Shown here: positions 36,369-45,919 of the stretch, one piece after another
Numbering within the stretch: position 1 is the first letter of the stretch
Layout: the number at the start of each line of letters is the position of its first letter
NCBI RefSeq assembly: GCF_900106565.1
Contig: NZ_FNNJ01000004.1
Span: 1-64,000, forward strand
Length of the DNA: 64,000 nucleotides
Direction of reading: 5' to 3'
Source of the DNA: Lutibacter oricola
Lineage (GTDB): Bacteria > Bacteroidota > Bacteroidia > Flavobacteriales > Flavobacteriaceae
Made by a program: the position numbers and the translations under genes
The notes under the pieces: generated by a model
Database searches by the model: none
What the model saw: only the letters and a program-made list of their open reading frames with translations
What the model was told of the DNA's origin: nothing

Positions 36369-37592
36369 TTATTTTTTTATTTCAACAATTGCTCCGTTAG
36401 GCGGATTCCAAATATCTAAATTCTTAGGTATTTCAAATCTAGTATTATTGTTTAATTCACCAACTAAGCTAGCGTTATCGGTTTTTATGGTTCTTGTAAT
36501 AATAGATTTTTTAGAAACAAATATCCATTTAAATTGATTAAACATTCCAGAGTCTCTAGTCCAAGATTTGTTATCATCATTTTTTCTAATTGGAGCTCCC
36601 CAACAACCTTCTCCAACATAAACATTTCCGTTTTTATTATCTCTAATAAAACCTTCTTCGCTTCCTTTTTTTGTTGAAGGTTTAATTGGCCAAGTAGATT
36701 TTACGGTATGCGCATCACATTCTACAATAAGGTCTATATTTTCATTATAGAATAATTGTGCCCAGTTTAAGTATTGAAAATTACCTTCTCTTTTTCGTGA
36801 AACATGTGGTCTCATAGGTTTGTGGTATTGTACAATTTTCCAATAATCTTTTTTGTTTGATAAAAGTTCATTTTTCAACCAATTTGTTTGTCCACCCGGA
36901 ATAGAAATTTCAGTATTTAAAGTGTAAATTCTTAAATAATTTTTACCAACGGGAATACTGTAATAAATTTTTTCATGAGGCGTATCAAATAAATTGTAAA
37001 TGGATTTGTTTTCCTTTTCATGATTACCTCGTGCAGCAATTAATGGAAATATTCTATTGTCTTTTGCAATTGTTAATTGCCAATCGTCCATCCATTCAAT
37101 CCATTGTTTATCAGTGTCTCCAGAAGTCATGTCGCCACCAAACATAACAATATTTGGCTTTAGTTTTGATACAAGTTTGTTGGCATTTTGTCTAGATTTT
37201 CTATTGTTTCTAGAATCTCCGCCCGATATTATTGAAATTTTATCTTTATTATTTGGAGCGGTTGTAAACCAAAAACGTTCGCTAACACCTTCGCTATCTT
37301 TAATTACAAAGTAATAAGCAGTGTTTGGAGATAAATTTATTAAACGTACAAAATGATTATTCATACCTCTAAATTCAACAATTCTATCTGGAGATTTTTT
37401 TGTTGAATAGTTGCTGAAGTTTGTTTTATGATCCTTTTTGCCATAGTAAACAATTGGGTTTGTTCCGCTAATTTGATTCCAGCCAATTACAACTGAAGTA
37501 GATGCATTATTTCTAAGCATTAACCTATATTTATCATTTGAAGCGTAGCTAGTTAGAACTCCAATAAAAAATACAATCAATATTTTTTTCAT
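36369..37592 (-). CDS. Exported purple-acid-phosphatase-like metallophosphoesterase
   Basis: This 407-residue protein has a signal peptide (MKKILIVFFIGVLTSYAS) and an N-terminal fibronectin-like domain typical of purple acid phosphatases (about 20-112). The phosphoesterase core follows, with SGGDSR, MFGGDMTSGD, RGNHE and a late CDAHTVKS in place of the usual G-H-x-H. It probably hydrolyses phosphomonoesters in the periplasm. It heads the four-gene minus-strand operon ending with the methyltransferase and is divergent from the membrane protein gene at 37733. Confidence 0.88.
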   Translation of the reverse strand: MKKILIVFFIGVLTSYASNDKYRLMLRNNASTSVVIGWNQISGTNPIVYYGKKDHKTNFSNYSTKKSPDRIVEFRGMNNHFVRLINLSPNTAYYFVIKDSEGVSERFWFTTAPNNKDKISIISGGDSRNNRKSRQNANKLVSKLKPNIVMFGGDMTSGDTDKQWIEWMDDWQLTIAKDNRIFPLIAARGNHEKENKSIYNLFDTPHEKIYYSIPVGKNYLRIYTLNTEISIPGGQTNWLKNELLSNKKDYWKIVQYHKPMRPHVSRKREGNFQYLNWAQLFYNENIDLIVECDAHTVKSTWPIKPSTKKGSEEGFIRDNKNGNVYVGEGCWGAPIRKNDDNKSWTRDSGMFNQFKWIFVSKKSIITRTIKTDNASLVGELNNNTRFEIPKNLDIWNPPNGAIVEIKK

Positions 37593-37732
37593 ACTTAATT
37601 TTAAAATTAAAATGTAGACTACAATATTACAAAATATTCAACTAAGGAATTTGTTAAAAATTACAATTAAAACAAGTAATATTTGGATAGTTTCTCTAGA
37701 ATAGAATATTTTTACTCATATTTTTTAATCTT

Positions 37733-38593
37733 ATGAAAAGCGAACAGGTTTATTCAACTAAATCATTCAATTTATTAAAACTATCGGTAATTTTAGTATT
37801 TATTGGTAGAGCATATCAGCATTTATTTTGGGATGCGCCAGTTAGAGCTTTTTTCTGGGATGAAAATTTAATAAAACCACTTATTGAAAATTTATTCAAT
37901 GTTGAATGGCAAACTTATGTTACAAGCGTAACATTAGATTTGTTTTTAGATAATTTAGTAGTTGGTTTTGGTTTACTTTATTCCTTATGTTTTTTAGCTG
38001 TTATTTTTTATAAACCTTCCAAAAAAGTATTAAAATATTTAATTTTAGTTGGTAGTATTGGATTGGTGTTTTTAGCTTTTTTATTAATGAAAGAACGCTT
38101 TTATCAATTTGCACAGTTTTTTGAGTATAGCTTGCAGTTTGCCATTCCTGTTATTTTTGTGTTTTCTTATAAAGGTTGGGTATACAATAATTTAATATTA
38201 ATTTTAAAAGTACTTGTTGCAATTGTATTTGTAGCTCACGGTTTGTATGCGGTAGGTTATTATCCGGTTCCTGGTTATTTTTTAGGAATGGTAATTAATA
38301 TTTTTGGTTTTTCTGAAGAAGTTTCAAAAACATTTCTTTTAGTAGCCGGAGTATTAGATTTTGTTGTTTCGATCTTAATATTTATCCCAAAGACAGCTAA
38401 AATAGCTTTGTTGTATGCATTTGTATGGGGAACCTTAACAGCTTTGGCTAGGGTAGTAGCAGGATTATCTGTAGATTTTTTCTGGGAATCAATTCATTTA
38501 AATTTGTTTCAAACTATATATAGATTACCACACGGCTTAATACCGTTGTATTTGTTTTTTAGAATGAAGAATGAAAAACTAAACGAGTTTTAA
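37733..38593 (+). CDS. Multi-pass membrane protein of unknown function
   Basis: This 286-residue protein has seven or so predicted membrane helices and conserved-looking aromatic and charged residues near the N-terminus (GRAYQHLFWDAPVRAFFWDE). It weakly recalls DoxX-like proteins but I cannot assign a family. It is a single gene between divergent and convergent neighbours and overlaps the stop of the ACP phosphodiesterase gene by 4 nt tail to tail. Confidence 0.75.
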   Translation: MKSEQVYSTKSFNLLKLSVILVFIGRAYQHLFWDAPVRAFFWDENLIKPLIENLFNVEWQTYVTSVTLDLFLDNLVVGFGLLYSLCFLAVIFYKPSKKVLKYLILVGSIGLVFLAFLLMKERFYQFAQFFEYSLQFAIPVIFVFSYKGWVYNNLILILKVLVAIVFVAHGLYAVGYYPVPGYFLGMVINIFGFSEEVSKTFLLVAGVLDFVVSILIFIPKTAKIALLYAFVWGTLTALARVVAGLSVDFFWESIHLNLFQTIYRLPHGLIPLYLFFRMKNEKLNEF

Positions 38594-39192
38594 ATTTCTG
38601 AAGTACTCATTAGTTCTGTTGTTTTTTTATCGCAAAAATCTATTAATTCTTGAAAGTAAGAAGTGAAATCTTCTTCAAATTCTTTGTAATTTTCTTTTAA
38701 ATCGTTTATGGCTAAATCCATTTGCGATATTCCTTTTGTTTTTCTGTTCATACCTTTTAAAACAGTTTCCATTCCTTCTAAAGAGGCATAGTTAACAAGC
38801 CAATTATACTCTATCATAAAGGGAAGCATTTTTTGAAGTTCTTCTGGAAAACTATCAATATTTTTATTTAAAAAAGAATAAACATTCTCTGCATATATTT
38901 CTAAAGGAATTTCAGAATACTTGCTCCAGTTTTTAGCTAAATAATGATCGTATATAATATCTATTATAACACCATTAAAATGCCTGTACCTAGAATGTAA
39001 CCTACGCATACTTTTTTTAACAGTTGGGTGAGTATCCGTAAAGCTATCAATATGTCTATGTAAAATTATACCAACTTGAATTTCTTTTGGATATGTTTTG
39101 TAGCTTTTACCTTTTATTGCGTCAGAAATAAAATTTCCGATTAGTACATTTTTATTGCTTTTAGAAAGGTAAAGGTGTGCTAAAAAATTCAT
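38590..39192 (-). CDS. acpH: Acyl-carrier-protein phosphodiesterase (AcpH-like)
   Basis: This 200-residue protein begins MNFLAHLYLS and contains GNFISDAIKG, LHRHIDSFTD and DIIYDHYLA. The conserved His and Asp pairs of this family (DUF479) form an HD-like metal site. The enzyme removes 4'-phosphopantetheine from acyl carrier protein. Length and motifs are standard. It lies downstream of dnaN but behind a terminator, and its 3' end overlaps the convergent gene by 4 nt. Confidence 0.88.
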   Translation of the reverse strand: MNFLAHLYLSKSNKNVLIGNFISDAIKGKSYKTYPKEIQVGIILHRHIDSFTDTHPTVKKSMRRLHSRYRHFNGVIIDIIYDHYLAKNWSKYSEIPLEIYAENVYSFLNKNIDSFPEELQKMLPFMIEYNWLVNYASLEGMETVLKGMNRKTKGISQMDLAINDLKENYKEFEEDFTSYFQELIDFCDKKTTELMSTSEI

Positions 39193-39218
39193 AGAATAAT
39201 TTTAAACAATGATACAAA

Positions 39219-39247
39219 AAAAAATCCGCTAAAAAAGCGGATTTTTT
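39219..39247 (-). terminator. Terminator of dnaN
   Basis: AAAAAATCCGCT (39219-39230) pairs with AGCGGATTTTTT (39236-39247) around AAAAA. The A-run on the plus strand gives a T-run on the minus strand directly after dnaN, although the stem is symmetrical. Confidence 0.8.
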
Positions 39248-39266
39248 ATAGTTGATGTTTTTGTGT

Positions 39267-40385
39267 TTAGCTATTCAGCATAACTGGCATAACAAGCATT
39301 GTAACAAACTCGCCATCTTCAACGCCATCTACAGGAGTTAAAATACCAGCACGGTTTGGTAAGCTCATTTCAATTAACACATCGTTAGAGCTTAAGTTGC
39401 TTAACATTTCAGTTAAAAAACGAGAGTTAAATCCAATTTGCATATCATCTCCTTGATATTCACAAACTAAACGCTCTTCAGCTTTGTTTGAATAATCTAT
39501 ATCTTCAGCAGAAATATTTAATTCTGTTCCTGCCATTTTTAATCTTATTTGGTGTGTAGTTTTACTAGAGAAAATAGATACACGTTTTACTGAGTTTAAG
39601 AAAGTACCTCTATCAACAGTTAATTTGTTAGGGTTTTCTTTTGGAATTACAGCATCGTAATTTGGATATTTTCCATCAATTAATCTACAAACTAATACAA
39701 CATTGTCAAAAGTAAATTTTGCATTAGCATCGTTATATTCAATAGTTACATCGCTATCTGCACCACCTAAAATTCCTTTTAATAAGTTTAAAGGTTTTCT
39801 TGGCATAATAAATTCAGCAGTATCATTTGCTGTAACATCAGTTCTAGTATACTTTACTAATTTATGAGCGTCTGTAGCAACAAATGTTAAGTTTTCTGTA
39901 CTAAATTGAAAAAATACACCACTCATTACTGGTCTTAAATCATCGTTTCCAGCAGCAAAAATTGTTTTCGAAATTGCGGTTGCTAAAATGTTTCCAGGTA
40001 TAACCGTTGTACTTGGAGATTCTATAGAAACTGCTTTCGGAAATTCACTTCCATCAAAATAAGCCATATCATATTTACCTTGGCTAGAACTAATTTCAAT
40101 AGTGTTATTTTCTTCAGTTTTAAAGGTTAATGGCTGATTTGGAAATGTTTTAAGTGTGTCTAATAATAAACGTGCAGAAATTGCAATAGAACCTTCAGAG
40201 TCACTTTCAACATCAATTGTTGTGCTCATAGTTGTTTCTAAATCAGAGGCAGAAATTTTTAATTCGTTTTGGTTTAATTCGAATAAAAAATTATCTAAAA
40301 TTGGCAATGTATTACTGCTATTTATAACTCCACCCAATACTTGAAGTTGCTTTAATAATTGACTACTTGATACTATAAATTTCAT
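39267..40385 (-). CDS. dnaN: DNA polymerase III beta subunit (sliding clamp)
   Basis: This 372-residue protein begins MKFIVSSSQLLKQLQVLGGVI and has the three repeated clamp domains of about 120 residues each. It ends in FVTMLVMPVMLNS, the C-terminal region that in DnaN lies by the partner-binding pocket. It tethers DNA polymerase III and other repair factors to DNA. It is not next to dnaA here, as is usual in flavobacteria, where it often lies near gld genes. A TATATTTG box on the minus strand at 40412-40419 is a plausible -7 element. Confidence 0.97.
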   Translation of the reverse strand: MKFIVSSSQLLKQLQVLGGVINSSNTLPILDNFLFELNQNELKISASDLETTMSTTIDVESDSEGSIAISARLLLDTLKTFPNQPLTFKTEENNTIEISSSQGKYDMAYFDGSEFPKAVSIESPSTTVIPGNILATAISKTIFAAGNDDLRPVMSGVFFQFSTENLTFVATDAHKLVKYTRTDVTANDTAEFIMPRKPLNLLKGILGGADSDVTIEYNDANAKFTFDNVVLVCRLIDGKYPNYDAVIPKENPNKLTVDRGTFLNSVKRVSIFSSKTTHQIRLKMAGTELNISAEDIDYSNKAEERLVCEYQGDDMQIGFNSRFLTEMLSNLSSNDVLIEMSLPNRAGILTPVDGVEDGEFVTMLVMPVMLNS

Positions 40386-40613
40386 TTACGGTTATTTTAT
40401 TAATATAATTACAAATATATTCTAAATATGTTGTTATAAAAATATTATTTATTAACAGTTCATATTGTAGTTTGCTAATGTAAAGTAAAGATATTTAACA
40501 AATTAAAAATAGCAGCATAAAAAAGTTATAATTATGTTAATATAGTTGTGTTAAAACAAGTGGATTGTATTAAAATTTTATATTTGTTCAACTACTAAAC
40601 AATTAAACTTTAC

Positions 40614-43130
40614 ATGAGAAAATTAGTTTCTTTTTTTACATTATTACTAATATTTACATCTTCAATATTTTCGCAAGCTCCAAAAAAACCTAGTTCAGGA
40701 GAAATTTATGAGGCAATTCAAAAGTTAAACTTTTTGGGGTCGGTTTTGTATTTAGCTGCGCATCCAGATGATGAAAATACACGGTTAATATCATATTTTG
40801 CAAACGATGTTAAGGCTAGAACTGCTTATTTAAGTTTAACACGTGGAGATGGTGGACAAAATTTAATTGGTCCAGAAATTAGAGAGTTGCTAGGAGTTAT
40901 TAGAACTCAAGAACTATTAGCGGCTAGAAGAACTGATGGAGGAGAACAATTTTTTACACGAGCAAACGATTTTGGATATTCTAAACATCCAGATGAAACA
41001 CTTGAAATTTGGAACGAAAAGGAAGTGTTAAATGATGTAGTTGCGGTTATTAGAAAGTTTAAACCAGATATTATTATTAATAGGTTCGATCATAGAACAC
41101 CTGGATCTACGCACGGACATCATACCTCTTCAGCAATTTTAAGTGCAGAAGCTTTTGATTTGTCTGCAAATAATACATACAAAACGCATTTAGAAAACGA
41201 TGCAATTTGGCAACCAAAACGATTGTTTTTTAATACATCGTGGTGGTTTTATGGTAGTGAAAAAAAGTTTGATGAGGCTGATAAGTCTAAAATGATAGGT
41301 ATAGATATTGGTACTTTTTATTCTCAAAAAGGACTATCTAATAGCGAAATTGCTTCATTAAGTAGAAGTAAACATCAATCGCAAGGTTTTGGAAGTACTG
41401 GTACTCGTGGAAAATTAAAAGAATATTTAGAGTTTTTGAAAGGAGATTTTCCTAAGAGTAAAACCCCTTTTTCTGGAATTAACACAACTTGGAGTAGAGT
41501 AGAAGGTGGCGAGGAAATTGGAGCTATTCTTAAAAATGTTGAAAGTAATTATGATTTTAAAAATCCTTCAGCAAGTATTAAACAATTAGTAAAAGCGTAC
41601 GGTTTAATTTTAAATATTAAAAATGAACATTGGAAAGCAATTAAATCTAAAGAAATAAAAAATATAATTTCGGCTTGCGCAGGTTTGTATATGGAGGCTA
41701 CATCGAGTAGCTCAACCGTTACTCCTGGTTCTACGAGTAAAATTAAAATAGAAGCTATAAATAGAAGCAGTTTTTCTATGAATTTGAAATCTGTAACTAT
41801 AAACCCTTTAGGGTTAAAAAAAGATTATAACGCTAGGTTGGCAAATAATAATTCTCAAAAATTCTCTTTAGATGTTGAAATTCCAATCACAATTTCTTCT
41901 ACTTCCCCTTATTGGTTAGATAAAAAAGGAAGTTTAGGAATGTACAGTGTTGCTAATTCAAAACTAATTGGAAAACCAGAAACTCCAAGAGCTGTTACTG
42001 CAGAATTTACAGTTAATTTTAATGGTGTTTTAATACCATTTACAAAAGAAGTAGTGTATAAATATAACGATCCTGTTAAAGGTGAGGTTTATAAGCCTTT
42101 TGAAATTTTACCTGAAGTATCTGCTTCATTTGAAGAGAAAGTATACATTTTTTCTAATGATGATGCTCAAAAAATTTCAATTAAAGTTAAATCTCAAAAA
42201 AAGGATTTAAAAGGTAAATTAATTTTTTGTTTACCTAATGATTGGAAAGTAGTGCCAGAGTCTTATTCAATAGAAATTGCTGATAAAGGCGATGAACAGA
42301 GTTTTGATTTTGAAGTATTTCCACCTAAAAAACAATCTGAGGGTTTAATTTCTCCTATTGTTGAAGTAGATGGTAAAAGTTATACAAGCGAGTTGGTAGA
42401 AATTGATTACAATCACATTCCTTTTCAATCTGTTGTTATGCCTTCTGAAGCTAAAGTTGTTAGGTTAAATATTGATAAAAAAGGTCAATTAATAGGGTAT
42501 ATTCACGGAGCAGGAGATTTAATACCAACTAGTTTACGCCAAATTGGTTATACCGTTGTTGAAATAAATGAAAATGATATTACACCAGATAAATTAAAAA
42601 ACTTTGATGCTATTATTCTAGGAATTAGAGCTTACAATACAAACGAACGTTCAAAGTTTTACCAAAAACATTTACACAATTATGTAGAAAATGGTGGAAC
42701 ATTAATTGCGCAATACAATACAAGTCATAGAGTAAAGGTTGCAAATGTAGGGCCTTACCCAATTCAATTATCTCGAGATAGAGTTACAGACGAACATTCT
42801 GAAGTGAAAATTTTAAATCCAAATCACGAATTATTAAATTTTCCGAATAAAATAACAAAGGGTGATTTTAATGGTTGGGTGCAAGAAAGAGGTTTGTATT
42901 TTCCTAATAAGTGGGACGATAAATATGAAACTATTTTTGGTATGAACGATAAAGATGAAACCGAAAAAACAGGAAGTCTTTTAGTTACAAAATATGGTTC
43001 AGGTAATTTTATTTATACAGGTTTAAGCTTTTTTAGAGAGCTACCAGCAGGAGTTCCTGGAGCTTATAAATTATTTGCTAATATGTTGTCTGTTGGTAAA
43101 AATGAAATTGAAAAGCCAATTAAAAACTAA
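40614..43130 (+). CDS. Exported PIG-L-family deacetylase with ThuA-like C-terminal domain
   Basis: This 838-residue protein has a signal peptide ending near IFSQ (21). The PIG-L/LmbE domain follows, with the zinc motif A-H-P-D-D-E (H50, D52, D53) and THGHHTSS (H167-H170). A long beta-rich middle (about 360-590) comes next, and a C-terminal glutamine-amidotransferase/ThuA-like region (IGYIHGAGD onward to the end). PIG-L enzymes remove N-acetyl groups from sugars or thiol conjugates. The substrate is not known. It is followed by a 34-residue membrane protein gene and a sodium symporter gene, so it may feed or use a transported solute. A TATATTTG box lies at 40579-40586. Confidence 0.88.
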   Translation: MRKLVSFFTLLLIFTSSIFSQAPKKPSSGEIYEAIQKLNFLGSVLYLAAHPDDENTRLISYFANDVKARTAYLSLTRGDGGQNLIGPEIRELLGVIRTQELLAARRTDGGEQFFTRANDFGYSKHPDETLEIWNEKEVLNDVVAVIRKFKPDIIINRFDHRTPGSTHGHHTSSAILSAEAFDLSANNTYKTHLENDAIWQPKRLFFNTSWWFYGSEKKFDEADKSKMIGIDIGTFYSQKGLSNSEIASLSRSKHQSQGFGSTGTRGKLKEYLEFLKGDFPKSKTPFSGINTTWSRVEGGEEIGAILKNVESNYDFKNPSASIKQLVKAYGLILNIKNEHWKAIKSKEIKNIISACAGLYMEATSSSSTVTPGSTSKIKIEAINRSSFSMNLKSVTINPLGLKKDYNARLANNNSQKFSLDVEIPITISSTSPYWLDKKGSLGMYSVANSKLIGKPETPRAVTAEFTVNFNGVLIPFTKEVVYKYNDPVKGEVYKPFEILPEVSASFEEKVYIFSNDDAQKISIKVKSQKKDLKGKLIFCLPNDWKVVPESYSIEIADKGDEQSFDFEVFPPKKQSEGLISPIVEVDGKSYTSELVEIDYNHIPFQSVVMPSEAKVVRLNIDKKGQLIGYIHGAGDLIPTSLRQIGYTVVEINENDITPDKLKNFDAIILGIRAYNTNERSKFYQKHLHNYVENGGTLIAQYNTSHRVKVANVGPYPIQLSRDRVTDEHSEVKILNPNHELLNFPNKITKGDFNGWVQERGLYFPNKWDDKYETIFGMNDKDETEKTGSLLVTKYGSGNFIYTGLSFFRELPAGVPGAYKLFANMLSVGKNEIEKPIKN

Positions 43131-43133
43131 AAT

Positions 43134-43238
43134 ATGTCTAAGCCAAAATATAGTTGGAAAAAATCATATTCTGCTGTTTTAATAGCAAATGCCATTTATG
43201 TGGTGTTGTTTTATATTTTAATGAAAACCTTAGCATAA
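43134..43238 (+). CDS. 34-residue single-helix membrane protein beside a sodium symporter
   Basis: An ATG 3 nt after the deacetylase stop opens a 34-codon frame (MSKPKYSWKKSYSAVLIANA and a further hydrophobic helix ending MKTLA). Its stop is 1 nt before the symporter start. A basic N-terminus then one membrane helix is the shape of small accessory subunits of sodium:solute symporters. The snug fit between two genes, with no spare bases, strongly suggests it is translated. A role as symporter partner is inference. Confidence 0.65.
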   Translation: MSKPKYSWKKSYSAVLIANAIYVVLFYILMKTLA

Positions 43239-43239
43239 A

Positions 43240-44919
43240 ATGGAACAAATTGATTGGATTATACTTATTGGAACTTTATTGTTTATTGTTTCATATGGAG
43301 CTTACAAAACAAAAGGAAGTAAAAACGTAACAGATTATATTAAGGGTGGAAGTGAAGCTAAATGGTGGACTATTGGGTTGTCAGTAATGGCAACACAAGC
43401 AAGTGCTATTACTTTTTTATCTACACCAGGGCAAGCTTTTCATAGTGGTATGGGTTTTGTGCAATTCTACTTTGGGTTGCCAATAGCTATGGTTATTATT
43501 TGTTTGGTGTTTATACCTATTTATCATAGATTAAAAGTATTTACTGCTTATGAATATTTAGAATCTCGTTTCGATTTAAAAACTAGAAGCTTAGCAGCAA
43601 TTTTATTTCTAATTCAACGTGGTTTGGCTGCAGGAATTACAATTTTTGCTCCTGCTATTATCTTATCCGCAGTTTTAGGTTGGAATCTAACAATGCTAAA
43701 TATAATAATTGGTACATTAGTTATTATTTATACAGTTTCTGGTGGTACAAAAGCTGTTAGTGTTACTCAAAAACAACAAATGGCCGTAATATTTGCGGGT
43801 ATGTTTGCAGCATTTTTCTTAATTATAAGTTATTTGCCAGAAGGTATTACATTTACAAAAGCGCTAGAAATTGCTGGTGTAAGTGGTAAAATGGATGTGC
43901 TAGATTTTTCTTTTAATTTTGAAAATAGATATACTTTTTGGAGTGGAATTATTGGAGGAACTTTTTTAGCCTTGTCGTATTTTGGAACAGATCAAAGTCA
44001 GGTACAACGTTATTTATCGGGTAAATCTATTAAAGAAATGCAACTTGGCTTGGTGTTTAACGGTTTGTTAAAAGTACCAATGCAGTTTTTTATTTTACTG
44101 GTTGGAGTAATGGTTTTTGTTTTTTATCAATTTAATGCTTCACCATTAAATTTTAATCCAGCAGCAACTGAAGGTGTAAAAAAATCTGAATTTGCTTCAG
44201 AATATAAAATTTTAGAAAAAAAACATAAAGAAATTGAACAATTAAAATCTATTGCCAGCTTAAGTTATGCAACTACTAGCAATGCTGGATTTATTAATAA
44301 TACTGAAATTAAAAATCAGCTTCAAAAAATAAATAAATTAGAAGCTGAAAATAGAGTAAAAGCAAAAGAAGTTATTGAAAAAGCAAACCTGTCTGTAGAA
44401 ACAAATGATAAAGATTATGTGTTTATTCATTTTATTTTGAATAATTTACCTCGTGGTTTAATTGGGTTATTATTAGCAGTTATTTTATCTGCAGCAATGT
44501 CTAGTACAGCTTCCGAATTAAACGCATTGGCAAGTACAACTGCAATAGACTTATATAAAAGAAACGTTAGGGTAGAAAAATCTTCAGGGCATTATGTAAA
44601 TGCCTCAAAATGGTTTACGCTAGCTTGGGGTTTAATTGCTATAACTGTTGCTTGTGTTGCTAATTTGTTCGATAATTTAATTCAGTTGGTAAATATAATT
44701 GGATCAATTTTTTATGGAAATGTTTTGGGTATATTTTTACTTGCATTCTTTATAAAATATGTAAAGAGTAACGCAGTTTTTATTGCCGCAATTATAACAC
44801 AAGCAATTGTAATAGTAGGTTGGTGGTATAATTGGATGCCTTATTTATGGCTAAATTTATTTGGTTGTGGATTGGTAATGGGAATTGCAATATTAATTCA
44901 AAGCTTAACAAAAAGATAA
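43240..44919 (+). CDS. Sodium:solute symporter family protein
   Basis: This 559-residue protein has 13 or so membrane helices in the LeuT-like SSS arrangement, with VMATQASAITFLSTPGQAF in the first core helix pair and LSAAMSSTASELNALASTT in the eighth-core region, which carries the Ser/Thr sodium site. It contains a soluble insert of about 90 residues (310-390). It should take up an organic solute driven by sodium. Together with the deacetylase and the small membrane protein it forms an operon ended by a terminator. The solute is unknown. Confidence 0.93.
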   Translation: MEQIDWIILIGTLLFIVSYGAYKTKGSKNVTDYIKGGSEAKWWTIGLSVMATQASAITFLSTPGQAFHSGMGFVQFYFGLPIAMVIICLVFIPIYHRLKVFTAYEYLESRFDLKTRSLAAILFLIQRGLAAGITIFAPAIILSAVLGWNLTMLNIIIGTLVIIYTVSGGTKAVSVTQKQQMAVIFAGMFAAFFLIISYLPEGITFTKALEIAGVSGKMDVLDFSFNFENRYTFWSGIIGGTFLALSYFGTDQSQVQRYLSGKSIKEMQLGLVFNGLLKVPMQFFILLVGVMVFVFYQFNASPLNFNPAATEGVKKSEFASEYKILEKKHKEIEQLKSIASLSYATTSNAGFINNTEIKNQLQKINKLEAENRVKAKEVIEKANLSVETNDKDYVFIHFILNNLPRGLIGLLLAVILSAAMSSTASELNALASTTAIDLYKRNVRVEKSSGHYVNASKWFTLAWGLIAITVACVANLFDNLIQLVNIIGSIFYGNVLGIFLLAFFIKYVKSNAVFIAAIITQAIVIVGWWYNWMPYLWLNLFGCGLVMGIAILIQSLTKR

Positions 44920-44921
44920 TA

Positions 44922-44953
44922 AAAAAACACCTCCATTTCAGGAGGTGTTTTTT
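44922..44953. terminator. Bidirectional terminator
   Basis: AAAAAACACCTCC (44922-44934) pairs with GGAGGTGTTTTTT (44941-44953) around a 6-nt loop. It lies between the convergent symporter and DUF2911 genes and can serve both. Confidence 0.88.
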
Positions 44954-44974
44954 GTGAAAACTAAATACTAGTTT

Positions 44975-45817
44975 TTATTTTGTCCACTCAGCAATAGAGT
45001 CTTTGTTCATTTTAACATAGTCAGCATTTCCAGCTTTTTCAGCAGCAGCTAAAGATTTTTTAGCGGTTGCAATAGCTCCTTTTTTATCACCTAAATCTGC
45101 TTGAATTAAACTCATTCTACGTAAGTGCCAAAATTTAGCGTCTTTACCAGCAGTTGCTTTTTCCATCCATTTTAAAGCTTTTTGTAAATCTTTTCCAGAT
45201 GTATGGTAATAAGTTGCAGCTTGAAAATAATCATTTCCAGAAGGTCCAGCCATTACATTTTTAATGCTTTTTGAAGCAATTTTATCTGTTGGCACTTCAA
45301 ATTTAACACCTACATATACGTTTTCCCAAAGCATACCTAAAACAGCAGAATTTGCAGTTAAATCATCAAAAGTCATAGTAAAAGATTCTATTTTCATAGG
45401 CATTTCTTCTATTTGAGCTGTTGTTTTTAGAGCAACTTTACTTTCGTCCCATTTTTGTGGAACACCCCAGTTTTTTGTGTCTTTATAAAAAATAACATCC
45501 CAACTTTTTTTGTTTGGCACAGTGTAAATAGCATAAGAACCTTTTTTTAATTCTTTACCGTTAATTACAACGTTATTTCCAAAAGTAATTTTTGTGTTTG
45601 CATTAGCTCCAGTTCTCCAAGTTTTACCGTAAGGTACAAGATCCCCAAAAATAGTTCTACCTCTCATAGCTGGTCTAGAATATTCTAAAGAAACATCTGT
45701 AAGCCCAACAACTTGCTCCATTTTTGCAGCAGGGCTAGGTTGTGGTGTTTTAATTTGTGCATTTGCTGTAGCTACTGTTGCTACTAATACAAATATGATT
45801 GATAATTTTTTAAGCAT
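44975..45817 (-). CDS. DUF2911-family exported protein
   Basis: I start this 280-residue protein at the ATG at 45817 (MLKKLSIIFVLVATVATANAQ), which gives a clean signal peptide; an upstream start at 45853 would add 12 residues and spoil it. The DUF2911 domain is at about 25-165 (EYSRPAMRGRTIFG, PYGKTWRTGANANTKI). The rest is a helical TPR-like region (ALKWMEKATAG, AIATAKKSLAAA). The function of the family is unknown. A TATATTTG box is visible on the minus strand at 45842-45849. Confidence 0.9.
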   Translation of the reverse strand: MLKKLSIIFVLVATVATANAQIKTPQPSPAAKMEQVVGLTDVSLEYSRPAMRGRTIFGDLVPYGKTWRTGANANTKITFGNNVVINGKELKKGSYAIYTVPNKKSWDVIFYKDTKNWGVPQKWDESKVALKTTAQIEEMPMKIESFTMTFDDLTANSAVLGMLWENVYVGVKFEVPTDKIASKSIKNVMAGPSGNDYFQAATYYHTSGKDLQKALKWMEKATAGKDAKFWHLRRMSLIQADLGDKKGAIATAKKSLAAAEKAGNADYVKMNKDSIAEWTK

Positions 45818-45919
45818 AATAGTTTTATTTAAGTTATGTAACAAATATAGCATATATAGTAGCTTGCTAGTTTTACCAGTTTAACTTTAACAAATATTTA
45901 AGATGTGTAAAGAAGAGGT

